The position numbers and the translations under genes were made by a program. A stretch of 5,286 bases of DNA, from positions 1 through 5,286 of the forward strand of contig JAQBZA010000256.1 in assembly GCA_027622795.1 (NCBI GenBank). Reading direction: 5' to 3'. Origin of the DNA: Planctomycetota bacterium. GTDB taxonomy: Bacteria; Planctomycetota; Planctomycetia; Pirellulales; UBA1268. A model generated the notes under the pieces. It did not search any database and had not been told where the DNA came from. It was given only the letters and a program-made list of their open reading frames with translations. Positions 1-5,286 of the stretch are shown one piece after another (position 1 is the first letter of the stretch; each line of letters opens with the position of its first letter).

Positions 1-827
1 GAACAGAGATTTCTCGGAGTGGGTATCTGCCGGGCAAAATGGATGACGGCACGGAGTACGGCGTGCATCGTAGGCAAGAACTGGCAAAATTGATGAGGGC
101 CAGCCCTCTTCTGCCATTGACGATTGTGAATCGCATGTGGGGCCAGTTTCTTGGCTACGGATTCACCAAGCCGGTGGATGATTTGGGCGACCATAATCCA
201 CCTTCTCATCCTGAATTGCTCGACGGGCTGGCTCAGCGGTTTCGTGAGCAGAGTTTTGATTTGAAAGAATTGGTTCGCTGGATTGTTTTGTCTCGTCCGT
301 ATTCACAGTCGAGCAGGTACACCTCAAGCAATGCCATCGACGACCCTTCTCTTGGGGAAACCCCACTTTTTTCCCGCTTTTACATGCGTCAGATGCAGGC
401 TGAGCAGTTGTATGAGTCGCTGCTAACGGCTACGAAAGCGGATCGGGCTGGGGGCGAGGAGGCTGCGAAATTAAAGGACGCCTGGATGGCGCAGTTTGTC
501 ACGGCCTTCGGCACTGATGAGGGTGATGAATCAACCACTTTCAATGGGTCGATTCCTCAGGTTCTGATGATGTTCAATGGGGATTTGATAAAGAAGGCGG
601 TCTCTGTGAATCAGGGTGGATTTCTGGATGACATTGCCAAGAGCAGTTCCAGCAATTCCGCCAAGATTAACACGCTGTACGCGGCGGCGCTGGCGCGTCG
701 GCCCACATCCCGCGAAATCAAGACAGCCAATGCAATCATGATTGCCCGGAAGGGCGATGCTGTTGAGGCGCTCCAAGACATCTGGTGGGCGGTTTTGAAT
801 TCCAATGAGTTTATTATTAACCACTGA
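1..827 (+). CDS. PSD1 (DUF1553) domain protein, C-terminal part, 5' end outside window
   Basis: This is the C-terminal part of a planctomycete DUF1549/DUF1553 (PSD1) protein. The frame is open from base 3 to the TGA at 825-827 (275 residues visible). The ATG at 39 is internal: in-frame codons before it read SGYLPGK, which fits the segment that normally precedes the arginine-rich start of PSD1. Family hallmarks are NRMWGQFLGYG (129-161), NPPSHPELL (195-221), the FDLKELVRWI helix with SRPYSQSS just after it, and the terminal WWAVLNSNEF motif (783-812). Full-length relatives are usually several hundred residues longer and often carry an N-terminal cytochrome c-like (PSCyt1) and DUF1549 region, which here would lie upstream. 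Relatives are generally predicted to be exported, but their activity is not established. The gene precedes a DUF1501 gene by 86 bases, the usual planctomycete arrangement, so co-transcription is likely. The family call is firm; the function is unknown. Confidence 0.9.
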   Translation, partial: TEISRSGYLPGKMDDGTEYGVHRRQELAKLMRASPLLPLTIVNRMWGQFLGYGFTKPVDDLGDHNPPSHPELLDGLAQRFREQSFDLKELVRWIVLSRPYSQSSRYTSSNAIDDPSLGETPLFSRFYMRQMQAEQLYESLLTATKADRAGGEEAAKLKDAWMAQFVTAFGTDEGDESTTFNGSIPQVLMMFNGDLIKKAVSVNQGGFLDDIAKSSSSNSAKINTLYAAALARRPTSREIKTANAIMIARKGDAVEALQDIWWAVLNSNEFIINH

Positions 828-850
828 GTTTGTCCGTGTGGGAATAAATG

Positions 851-864
851 GCGAGGCGACTCGC
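851..864 (+). other. Small hairpin between the PSD1 and DUF1501 genes
   Basis: GCGAG (851-855) and CTCGC (860-864) form a perfect 5-bp stem around a GCGA loop, 23 bases after the PSD1 stop codon. There is no T-run after it, so it is a poor candidate for an intrinsic terminator. It could mark an RNA-processing or stability site within a two-gene transcript, or be a chance structure. An in-frame ATG at 848 adjoins it, but that is not the preferred start of the next gene. Confidence 0.25.
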
Positions 865-900
865 GGGCACAGTTGAGCTTGTTTCTGAGTCACGTTTTTC

Positions 901-907
901 AAAGGAG
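901..907 (+). promoter_or_regulatory. Ribosome binding site of the DUF1501 gene
   Basis: AAAGGAG lies 6 bases before the ATG at 914. This strong Shine-Dalgarno match decides the start. It favours 914 over the in-frame ATG at 848, which would add 22 residues ahead of the Tat signal and has no comparable site in front of it. Confidence 0.8.
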
Positions 908-913
908 CGTCGT

Positions 914-2188
914 ATGAATAATCCTCTCACCCCTTTCGATGTCTCGCGTCGCCATTTTTTGAGTCATATGGCGGGCGCTGCGGCGCTTGCTGGGCCGGCT
1001 ACAGCGTTTACCAATTCGATCCTTGCGAATGCCACGGATATGAGAAAGCGGCACAAGGCTGCCATTCTGCTCTGGATGGGAGGCGGCCCGAGCACCATGG
1101 ACATTTGGGATCTTAAGCCAGGCGCGGCAACTGGTGGTCCGTTCAAGCAGATTTCGACATCGGCCGACGGGGTCGCGATCTCCGAGCATATGCCATTGAT
1201 GGCCCAGCAGATGCATCACATGGCAATCGTGAGATCCATGAGTACTCGCGAGGCTGACCACATGCGTGGCCGCTATTACATGCACACAGGGTATGTGCCC
1301 AATCCAAATGTTGAGCATCCCAGTTACGGTGCGGTTGTTGCGCACGAACTGGTTGACCAGGTGCCGAATCTGGAGATCCCGCCATTCGTAGCTGTTGGCG
1401 GTGGCAGTGTGGGCCCCGGATTCCTCGGGATGACATGGGCTCCGTTCGTGGTTGATTCCAATGGCAGGGTGAAGAATCTTGATATGGGTGTGGATCCGAC
1501 CCGTGTCGCTGCGAGGTTGGAGATGCTTTCCGCTATCGAGAGCAAGTTTATCGGAGAGAAGCGTGGCGGCGCTGCGGACGATCACTACAAGGTTGTTGAT
1601 AAGACCGTGAAATTGATGTCAAGCGATCAGATGCAGGCCTTTAAAGTGATGGAAGAGCCTGACGCTGTTCAGGAGCGTTATGGCAAGACTGGTTTTGGCC
1701 GTGGTTGTCTTCTGGCTCGACGGCTTGTTGATGCGGGGGTGCCGTTCGTCGAGGTCGATCTCGGCGGATGGGATAATCATGCCGACATCTTCACCACTCT
1801 GGCCGATCGTAAGCTGCCGGAGCTTGACAAAGCCATGAGCGCACTGGTCAGCGACCTGGCAGACCGAGGCATGCTTGATGATACGGCGATCGTCTGGATG
1901 GGAGAGTTCAGTCGCACGCCGAACATTAACGGTGGCGGTGGCCGAGATCATTGGGCGCGGAGTTGGAGTGTTGTTGTGGGTGGTGCCGGCTTTAAGCGGG
2001 GCGTGACGGTTGGCGAGACAAGTTCCGATGGTAAGGAGGTTGTTTCCGAGCCTTATACTTCCCAGGATCTCATGGCAAGCGTTCTCCAATCACTCGATAT
2101 CTCGCTGGAGAAGACGTTCACAGCGAAGAATGGTCGGCCGATGAAGATTGCCAATTCGGGCCGCGTGATCAAGGAGTTGTTCAGCTGA
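914..2188 (+). CDS. DUF1501 family protein, Tat-exported (alkaline phosphatase-like fold)
   Basis: This is a complete 424-residue protein, a typical length for DUF1501. A twin-arginine signal begins at SRRHFL (11-16) and continues into an Ala-rich stretch to about residue 32, predicting folded export through Tat. Conserved family landmarks are LLWMGGGPS (52-60) with D63, SEHMP (90-94), ADHMRGRYY (114-122), HPSYGAVV (135-142), GWDNH (285-289), GEFSRTP (330-336) and GRDHW (343-347). DUF1501 is placed in the alkaline phosphatase/sulfatase superfamily, so D63, D287, H289, D345 and H346 are plausible metal ligands; that assignment is inference. No substrate is known for the family, and automatic annotations sometimes call it a sulfatase. 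A PSD1 gene lies 86 bases upstream on the same strand, the standard planctomycete pairing. The start at 914 is chosen for its AAAGGAG site and because it puts the Tat motif near the N terminus. No key family motif is missing. Confidence 0.92.
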   Translation: MNNPLTPFDVSRRHFLSHMAGAAALAGPATAFTNSILANATDMRKRHKAAILLWMGGGPSTMDIWDLKPGAATGGPFKQISTSADGVAISEHMPLMAQQMHHMAIVRSMSTREADHMRGRYYMHTGYVPNPNVEHPSYGAVVAHELVDQVPNLEIPPFVAVGGGSVGPGFLGMTWAPFVVDSNGRVKNLDMGVDPTRVAARLEMLSAIESKFIGEKRGGAADDHYKVVDKTVKLMSSDQMQAFKVMEEPDAVQERYGKTGFGRGCLLARRLVDAGVPFVEVDLGGWDNHADIFTTLADRKLPELDKAMSALVSDLADRGMLDDTAIVWMGEFSRTPNINGGGGRDHWARSWSVVVGGAGFKRGVTVGETSSDGKEVVSEPYTSQDLMASVLQSLDISLEKTFTAKNGRPMKIANSGRVIKELFS

Positions 2189-2195
2189 TCCCGAG

Positions 2196-2220
2196 GGGGT
2201 GATGTCTGTTAGATCGCCCC
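2196..2220 (+). terminator. Candidate hairpin terminator after the DUF1501 gene
   Basis: GGGGTGAT (2196-2203) pairs with ATCGCCCC (2213-2220) over 8 bp with one G-T wobble and a 9-base loop, starting 7 bases after the DUF1501 stop codon. Its position and strong G-C stem fit a transcript end, but no T-run follows, so it is not a canonical intrinsic terminator. It may instead protect a 3' end. Its right arm is shared with an alternative hairpin downstream. Confidence 0.35.
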
Positions 2221-2240
2221 GTCCTGCACCTTCGGGGTGA
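2214..2240 (+). promoter_or_regulatory. Alternative hairpin, possible speA leader structure
   Basis: TCGCCCCG (2214-2221) pairs with CGGGGTGA (2233-2240) over 8 bp with one G-T wobble and an 11-base loop. The left arm is almost the same segment that closes the upstream hairpin at 2196-2220, so only one of the two can form at a time. A third, smaller option is CACC/GGTG around TTCGG (2227-2239). A TTTT run occurs only at 2253-2256, 12 bases past the stem. Such competition is seen in attenuators, but no known riboswitch consensus was recognised, so a regulatory role is speculative. Confidence 0.25.
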
Positions 2241-2293
2241 GCAGCGATATCCTTTTGGAGGGATGGCGGTTGTGCGACGCGCTTTGTCTCGCG

Positions 2294-2306
2294 GGAGCAA
2301 TGCTCC
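2294..2306. repeat. 13-base perfect palindrome upstream of speA
   Basis: GGAGCA-A-TGCTCC is a perfect 6-bp inverted repeat around a single central base, ending 33 bases before the chosen speA start. It could be a dimeric regulator's operator or a chance palindrome. As RNA only a 4-bp stem could form. It includes most of the GGAG that would serve a GTG start at 2307. Confidence 0.3.
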
Positions 2307-2326
2307 GTGGGATCATCGCCGTTGTC

Positions 2327-2331
2327 GGGAG
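2327..2331 (+). promoter_or_regulatory. Ribosome binding site of speA
   Basis: GGGAG lies 8 bases before the ATG at 2340. It supports that start over the in-frame GTG at 2307, although a second GGGAG (2293-2297) sits 9 bases before that GTG, so this site alone does not settle the question. Confidence 0.5.
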
Positions 2332-2339
2332 TGGTGCGG

Positions 2340-4262
2340 ATGGCGGTCGAGTTGAGTGTCGACACATGGAGAACCGGAGACGCGGCCGACCTTTATGAGG
2401 TAGCTCGCTGGGGGAACGGCTATTTTTCAGTCGGCCCGCGGGGGACGCTCCTGGTGCATCCTGACAAAAACCCCACCGCAGGCATCGACTTGAAGCAACT
2501 CGTCGATAGGCTGCAGCAGCGGGGGATCGACCTCCCAATCCTGCTGCGTTTTGCGGAAATCCTTCAGCATCGACTCGGAGAGATTCACCGGGCCTTTGAC
2601 ACTGCCATGAAGGAGAGTGGCTTCCAGGGTGACTACTGCTGTGTGTATCCAATCAAGGTCAATCAGCAGCGCCAGGTGGTAGAGGAGGTGCTGCGGTTTG
2701 GTAAGGAGCACTGTTTCGGTATTGAGGCAGGCAGTAAGCCCGAGCTCCTTGCAGTGATTGCGCTCACTGATAATGAGACACCGATCATTTGCAATGGCTT
2801 CAAGGATGCCGAGTTTATCGAAATGGCGATGCTCGCCCAGAAGATCGGCAGACAGATCATTCCGGTGGTCGAGCGGTTCTCTGAACTCCACCTGATTCTC
2901 GACTGCGCAGCGCGGGTTGGCGTGCGGCCCCGGATTGGCATGCGGGTGAAGCTGGCCACGCGGGGCAGCGGACGGTGGCAGTCATCCGGCGGCTTTCGCA
3001 GCAAGTTCGGCCTGACGGTGAGCGAACTGATGAAGGGCCTCGAAGTGCTCCAGTCACTAGGCATGGAGGATTGCCTGCAGCTGCTCCACTTCCATCAAGG
3101 AAGCCAGATCACCAACATCCGGCATATCAAGGCGGCCCTCAACGAGGCCTCGCGGGTATATACGGAGCTGGTCAAGCGGGGTGCCGGCCTTCGCTACCTC
3201 GACGTCGGCGGTGGCCTGGGAGTTGATTACGACGGCTCGCAGACCAACTTTGAGTCGAGTGTGAATTACAGCCTGCAGGAATATGCCAACGACGTCGTCT
3301 ACCATGTGCAGAATGCCTGCGACGAGGCCGGGGTGGCCCATCCGACCATCATTTCCGAAAGTGGGCGGGCGGTGGTCGCCTACCACAGCATGCTGATTTT
3401 CGGCGTGCTCGGGGTGTCGGAGCAGAGCGGCAGCGGCACGGTGACCACCTTGGCGGACGATGCCGAGCAACCGCTTCACGACCTGCTCGAAACCTACCAG
3501 TCGATCAATGTTCGCAACCTGCTCGAGAGCTTTCACGATGCCCAGCAGGCGCTCGACATGGCGATGAACCTCTTCGCCAGCGGCTATCTGCCGCTCGACC
3601 AGCGGTCAGCCGCCGAAAACCTGTACTGGTCGATCTGTCGGAAAATCATTCGGCTGGTCAAGCAGTTGGAGTTTGTGCCCGAAGAACTTGAATCGCTCAC
3701 GGCCTCGCTTTCTGATACCTACTTTTGCAACTTCTCGCTCTTTCAGTCGATGCCCGACAGTTGGGCCATCAAGCAGCTTTTCCCGGTGATGCCGATCCAT
3801 CGGCTCGACGAACGGCCCGATCGGAACGCCGTGCTTGGTGACGTGACCTGCGATTCCGACGGCAAGATCGACCAATTCATCGACCGTCGCGATGTGAAGC
3901 GGACGCTCCCACTCCACGAGTGGAAAAATGAGCCCTATTACCTCGGGGCCTTCCTGATCGGTGCCTACCAGGAAATCCTCGGCGACCTGCACAACCTCTT
4001 CGGGGACACCAACGCGGTGCACGTGAGTACCGATTCCCGCGGCGAGGTGGTCGTCGATGCCGTCATCAAGGGGGATACGGTTCGTGAGGTACTCGACTAC
4101 GTCGAGTTTGAGCCCGATCTCCTCGTGCAGCAATTGCGGGTGTCGATCGAGCAGGCCGTGCGGGCCGGTCACATCGGCGACAACGAGGCGGGCCGGTTTC
4201 TTCGCTTCTACGAGGAGGGGCTCGGCGGCTATACCTACCTCGAAGAACCCTCGCAGGGCTGA
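2340..4262 (+). CDS. speA: Biosynthetic arginine decarboxylase (SpeA)
   Basis: This PLP-dependent enzyme converts arginine to agmatine and CO2, the first step of the arginine route to putrescine and other polyamines. The protein has 640 residues, close to the roughly 630-660 of the family. It resembles E. coli SpeA along its whole length. The N-terminal WGNGYF precedes the barrel; YPIKVNQ carries the PLP lysine K106 (codon at 2655). HFHQGSQ spans 250-256, the glycine-rich DVGGGLGVDY 288-297, and ESGRA 340-344. A helical insert runs from about 378 to 460. CDSDG (504-508) holds the cysteine and aspartate that complete the active site across the dimer interface. The C terminus has the family's GAYQEILG, HNLFGD and GYTYLEE. 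All key residues are present, so it should be active. ATG 2340 is preferred to GTG 2307, which would add 11 non-conserved residues. nadE follows 8 bases after the stop. No agmatinase or agmatine deiminase gene is in view. Confidence 0.96.
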   Translation: MAVELSVDTWRTGDAADLYEVARWGNGYFSVGPRGTLLVHPDKNPTAGIDLKQLVDRLQQRGIDLPILLRFAEILQHRLGEIHRAFDTAMKESGFQGDYCCVYPIKVNQQRQVVEEVLRFGKEHCFGIEAGSKPELLAVIALTDNETPIICNGFKDAEFIEMAMLAQKIGRQIIPVVERFSELHLILDCAARVGVRPRIGMRVKLATRGSGRWQSSGGFRSKFGLTVSELMKGLEVLQSLGMEDCLQLLHFHQGSQITNIRHIKAALNEASRVYTELVKRGAGLRYLDVGGGLGVDYDGSQTNFESSVNYSLQEYANDVVYHVQNACDEAGVAHPTIISESGRAVVAYHSMLIFGVLGVSEQSGSGTVTTLADDAEQPLHDLLETYQSINVRNLLESFHDAQQALDMAMNLFASGYLPLDQRSAAENLYWSICRKIIRLVKQLEFVPEELESLTASLSDTYFCNFSLFQSMPDSWAIKQLFPVMPIHRLDERPDRNAVLGDVTCDSDGKIDQFIDRRDVKRTLPLHEWKNEPYYLGAFLIGAYQEILGDLHNLFGDTNAVHVSTDSRGEVVVDAVIKGDTVREVLDYVEFEPDLLVQQLRVSIEQAVRAGHIGDNEAGRFLRFYEEGLGGYTYLEEPSQG

Positions 4263-4270
4263 CCGCCCCC

Positions 4271-5286
4271 ATGCACCTGATTCGCGTAGGCGGCACCGCC
4301 CTCAACCAGACACCGCTCGATTGGAACGGCAACCGCGACCGAATCCTCGCTGCGATCGCCCTCGCCCGCGAGCAGGAGATCGGGATCCTCTGTCTACCTG
4401 AACTCTGCCTCTCCGGCTACGGCTGCGACGACATGTTTCAGTCGCCCGGAGTGCCGCGGACAGCGCAGGATGTGCTTGCTGAGATCGTGCCGGCGACGGC
4501 CGGAATCATTGCCGCGATCGGGCTGCCGGTGCGGTACGAAAGCGGTGTCTATGATGCGGTGGCCCTGCTTGCCGACGGCCAGATCGCCGGAATCGTGGCC
4601 AAGCAGCATCTGGCCGGCGAAGGTATCCACTACGAGCCGCGATGGTTTCGCCCATGGCCCCGAGGCCACCGGGCGACACTGGTCATGGCGGGCAGACAGG
4701 TTCCACTCGGCGACCTACGGTTTGACTGCGGCGGAGTGCGGATCGGCTTCGAGATCTGCGAAGACGCCTGGGCGCCCGACCGGACCGGCGCCGATCTGGC
4801 GGCCCGCGGCGTCGATCTGATCCTCAATCCGTCGGCGAGCCACTTCGCCTTTGGCAAGGACGAGATCCGCCGCCGATTCGTGCAGGAGGGAAGCCGGGCC
4901 TTTGGCGTTGCCTACGTCTACGCGAATCTGCTGGGCAACGAGTCGGGCCGGGCCATCTATGACGGCGGCGTGCTGATCGCCTCCGCCGGGCACATGGTCG
5001 CGGCAGGCCGGCGATTTTCCTTCGCCGATCAGGCTGTGGCCTCGGCCGTGATCGACATCGATGCCATGCGGCTGGCCCAGGTCAGGCTCTCTCTGGAGCC
5101 CCGGCTGGAATCTGATCCGCGGGGCTGCGTGTCTGTACCCTTCGCGCCCGCCGCCGTCGATCTCGCCGAGGCTGCCGGCACCAAGGATGCCCGCGATGCC
5201 TGGGAGCATGGCGATCATGCCAAGGAAGAGGAGTTTGCCCGGGCGGTGTCGCTGGGGTTGTTTGACTCGCTCCGCAAGAGTGGCTC
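4271..5286 (+). CDS. nadE: Glutamine-dependent NAD+ synthetase, N-terminal part, 3' end outside window
   Basis: The enzyme amidates nicotinic acid adenine dinucleotide to NAD+, using ammonia released from glutamine, in the last step of NAD synthesis. The reading frame stays open from ATG 4271 to the window edge (338 codons plus two bases). The nitrilase-type glutaminase domain is complete, with triad E44 in LPELCLSGYG, K111 in VAKQHLAGEG and C163 in FEICEDAW. Further family motifs are NPSASHFAFGK (186-196) and YANLLGNESGR (217-227) with YDGG just after. The linker AVSLGLFDSLRKSG (325-338) marks the approach to the synthetase domain; its ATP-binding SGGxDS loop should lie just outside the window. 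The gene starts 8 bases after the speA stop with only a weak upstream CAGGG, suggesting translational coupling. A lone nitrilase such as N-carbamoylputrescine amidase is less likely because of the GYG-type Glu motif and the C-terminal linker. This stretch is among the most G+C-rich in the window. Confidence 0.93.
   Translation, partial: MHLIRVGGTALNQTPLDWNGNRDRILAAIALAREQEIGILCLPELCLSGYGCDDMFQSPGVPRTAQDVLAEIVPATAGIIAAIGLPVRYESGVYDAVALLADGQIAGIVAKQHLAGEGIHYEPRWFRPWPRGHRATLVMAGRQVPLGDLRFDCGGVRIGFEICEDAWAPDRTGADLAARGVDLILNPSASHFAFGKDEIRRRFVQEGSRAFGVAYVYANLLGNESGRAIYDGGVLIASAGHMVAAGRRFSFADQAVASAVIDIDAMRLAQVRLSLEPRLESDPRGCVSVPFAPAAVDLAEAAGTKDARDAWEHGDHAKEEEFARAVSLGLFDSLRKSG

Noticed and set aside
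39..41. ATG at 39 as the start of the PSD1 gene
   Set aside because: The frame is open to the window edge and the residues before it fit the family, so the gene begins upstream.
848..850. ATG at 848 as the start of the DUF1501 gene
   Set aside because: It would add 22 residues before the Tat signal and lacks a good ribosome site, whereas ATG 914 has AAAGGAG at 6 bases.
899..1585. Long open frame on the - strand (228 codons) opposite the DUF1501 gene
   Set aside because: It lies wholly antisense to a gene with clear family motifs, its translation shows no recognisable domain and is rich in His, Arg and Ser, and it looks like a by-product of the sense codon pattern.
3057..3536. Open frame on the - strand (159 codons) opposite speA
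   Set aside because: The sense strand here encodes the HFHQGSQ, GGGLGVDY and ESGRA motifs of SpeA; the reverse frame has no recognisable motif.
3606..4172. Open frame on the - strand (188 codons) opposite the speA 3' half
   Set aside because: It is antisense to conserved SpeA sequence including CDSDG, and high third-position G+C commonly keeps such reverse frames open.
4715..5218. Open frame on the - strand (167 codons) opposite nadE
   Set aside because: The sense frame holds the catalytic cysteine and the NPSASH and GNESGR motifs of the NadE glutaminase domain; the reverse translation is a Gly/Ala/Arg-rich shadow.
4271..5286. The nitrilase-domain gene as N-carbamoylputrescine amidase (AguB), which would fit a polyamine operon after speA
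   Set aside because: The motifs LPELCLSGYG and FEICEDAW and the linker AVSLGLFDSLRKSG match the NadE glutaminase domain, and the frame runs well past the roughly 290 residues of an AguB.
1..5286. CRISPR array, tRNA or rRNA gene, insertion sequence, toxin-antitoxin or phage-defence system
   Set aside because: No repeated spacers, tRNA-like folds, transposase or defence motifs were found; nearly all of the sequence is accounted for by four recognisable genes and two short spacers.

Overview
The window looks like a Planctomycetes chromosome, most likely from the Pirellulales or a close relative. The main reason is the pair at the left end: a PSD1 (DUF1553) protein followed directly by a Tat-exported DUF1501 protein. 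This gene pair is expanded into many copies in planctomycetes and is uncommon elsewhere. No species can be named from the sequence. All four genes are on the + strand.

Left half (1-2188): the C-terminal part of a DUF1549/DUF1553-type protein, cut by the window edge, is followed after 86 bases by a complete 424-residue DUF1501 protein with a twin-arginine signal and a clear Shine-Dalgarno sequence. The two probably form one transcription unit for an exported, biochemically uncharacterised planctomycete module.

Spacer (2189-2339): 151 non-coding bases between DUF1501 and speA. It can form two mutually exclusive hairpins that share one C-rich arm, and it contains a short perfect palindrome. These may end the upstream transcript, act as a leader for speA, or both. 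No convincing promoter boxes were seen.

Right half (2340-5286): a complete biosynthetic arginine decarboxylase (speA, 640 residues, all key motifs present) is followed after only 8 bases by the N-terminal two thirds or so of a glutamine-dependent NAD+ synthetase (nadE). The nadE glutaminase domain is complete, with an intact Glu-Lys-Cys triad, and the window ends at the start of the synthetase domain. The spacing suggests co-transcription of a polyamine-precursor gene with an NAD-synthesis gene, both housekeeping cytoplasmic enzymes.

Base composition rises along the window: sampled 60-base rows are roughly 45-55% G+C in the first two genes, mixed in the first third of speA, and about 63-72% in late speA and nadE. 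I saw no rRNA, tRNA, CRISPR array, insertion sequence or phage gene, and nothing that makes a convincing case for an undescribed system. The least explained parts are the speA leader hairpins and the unknown chemistry of the DUF1553/DUF1501 pair.
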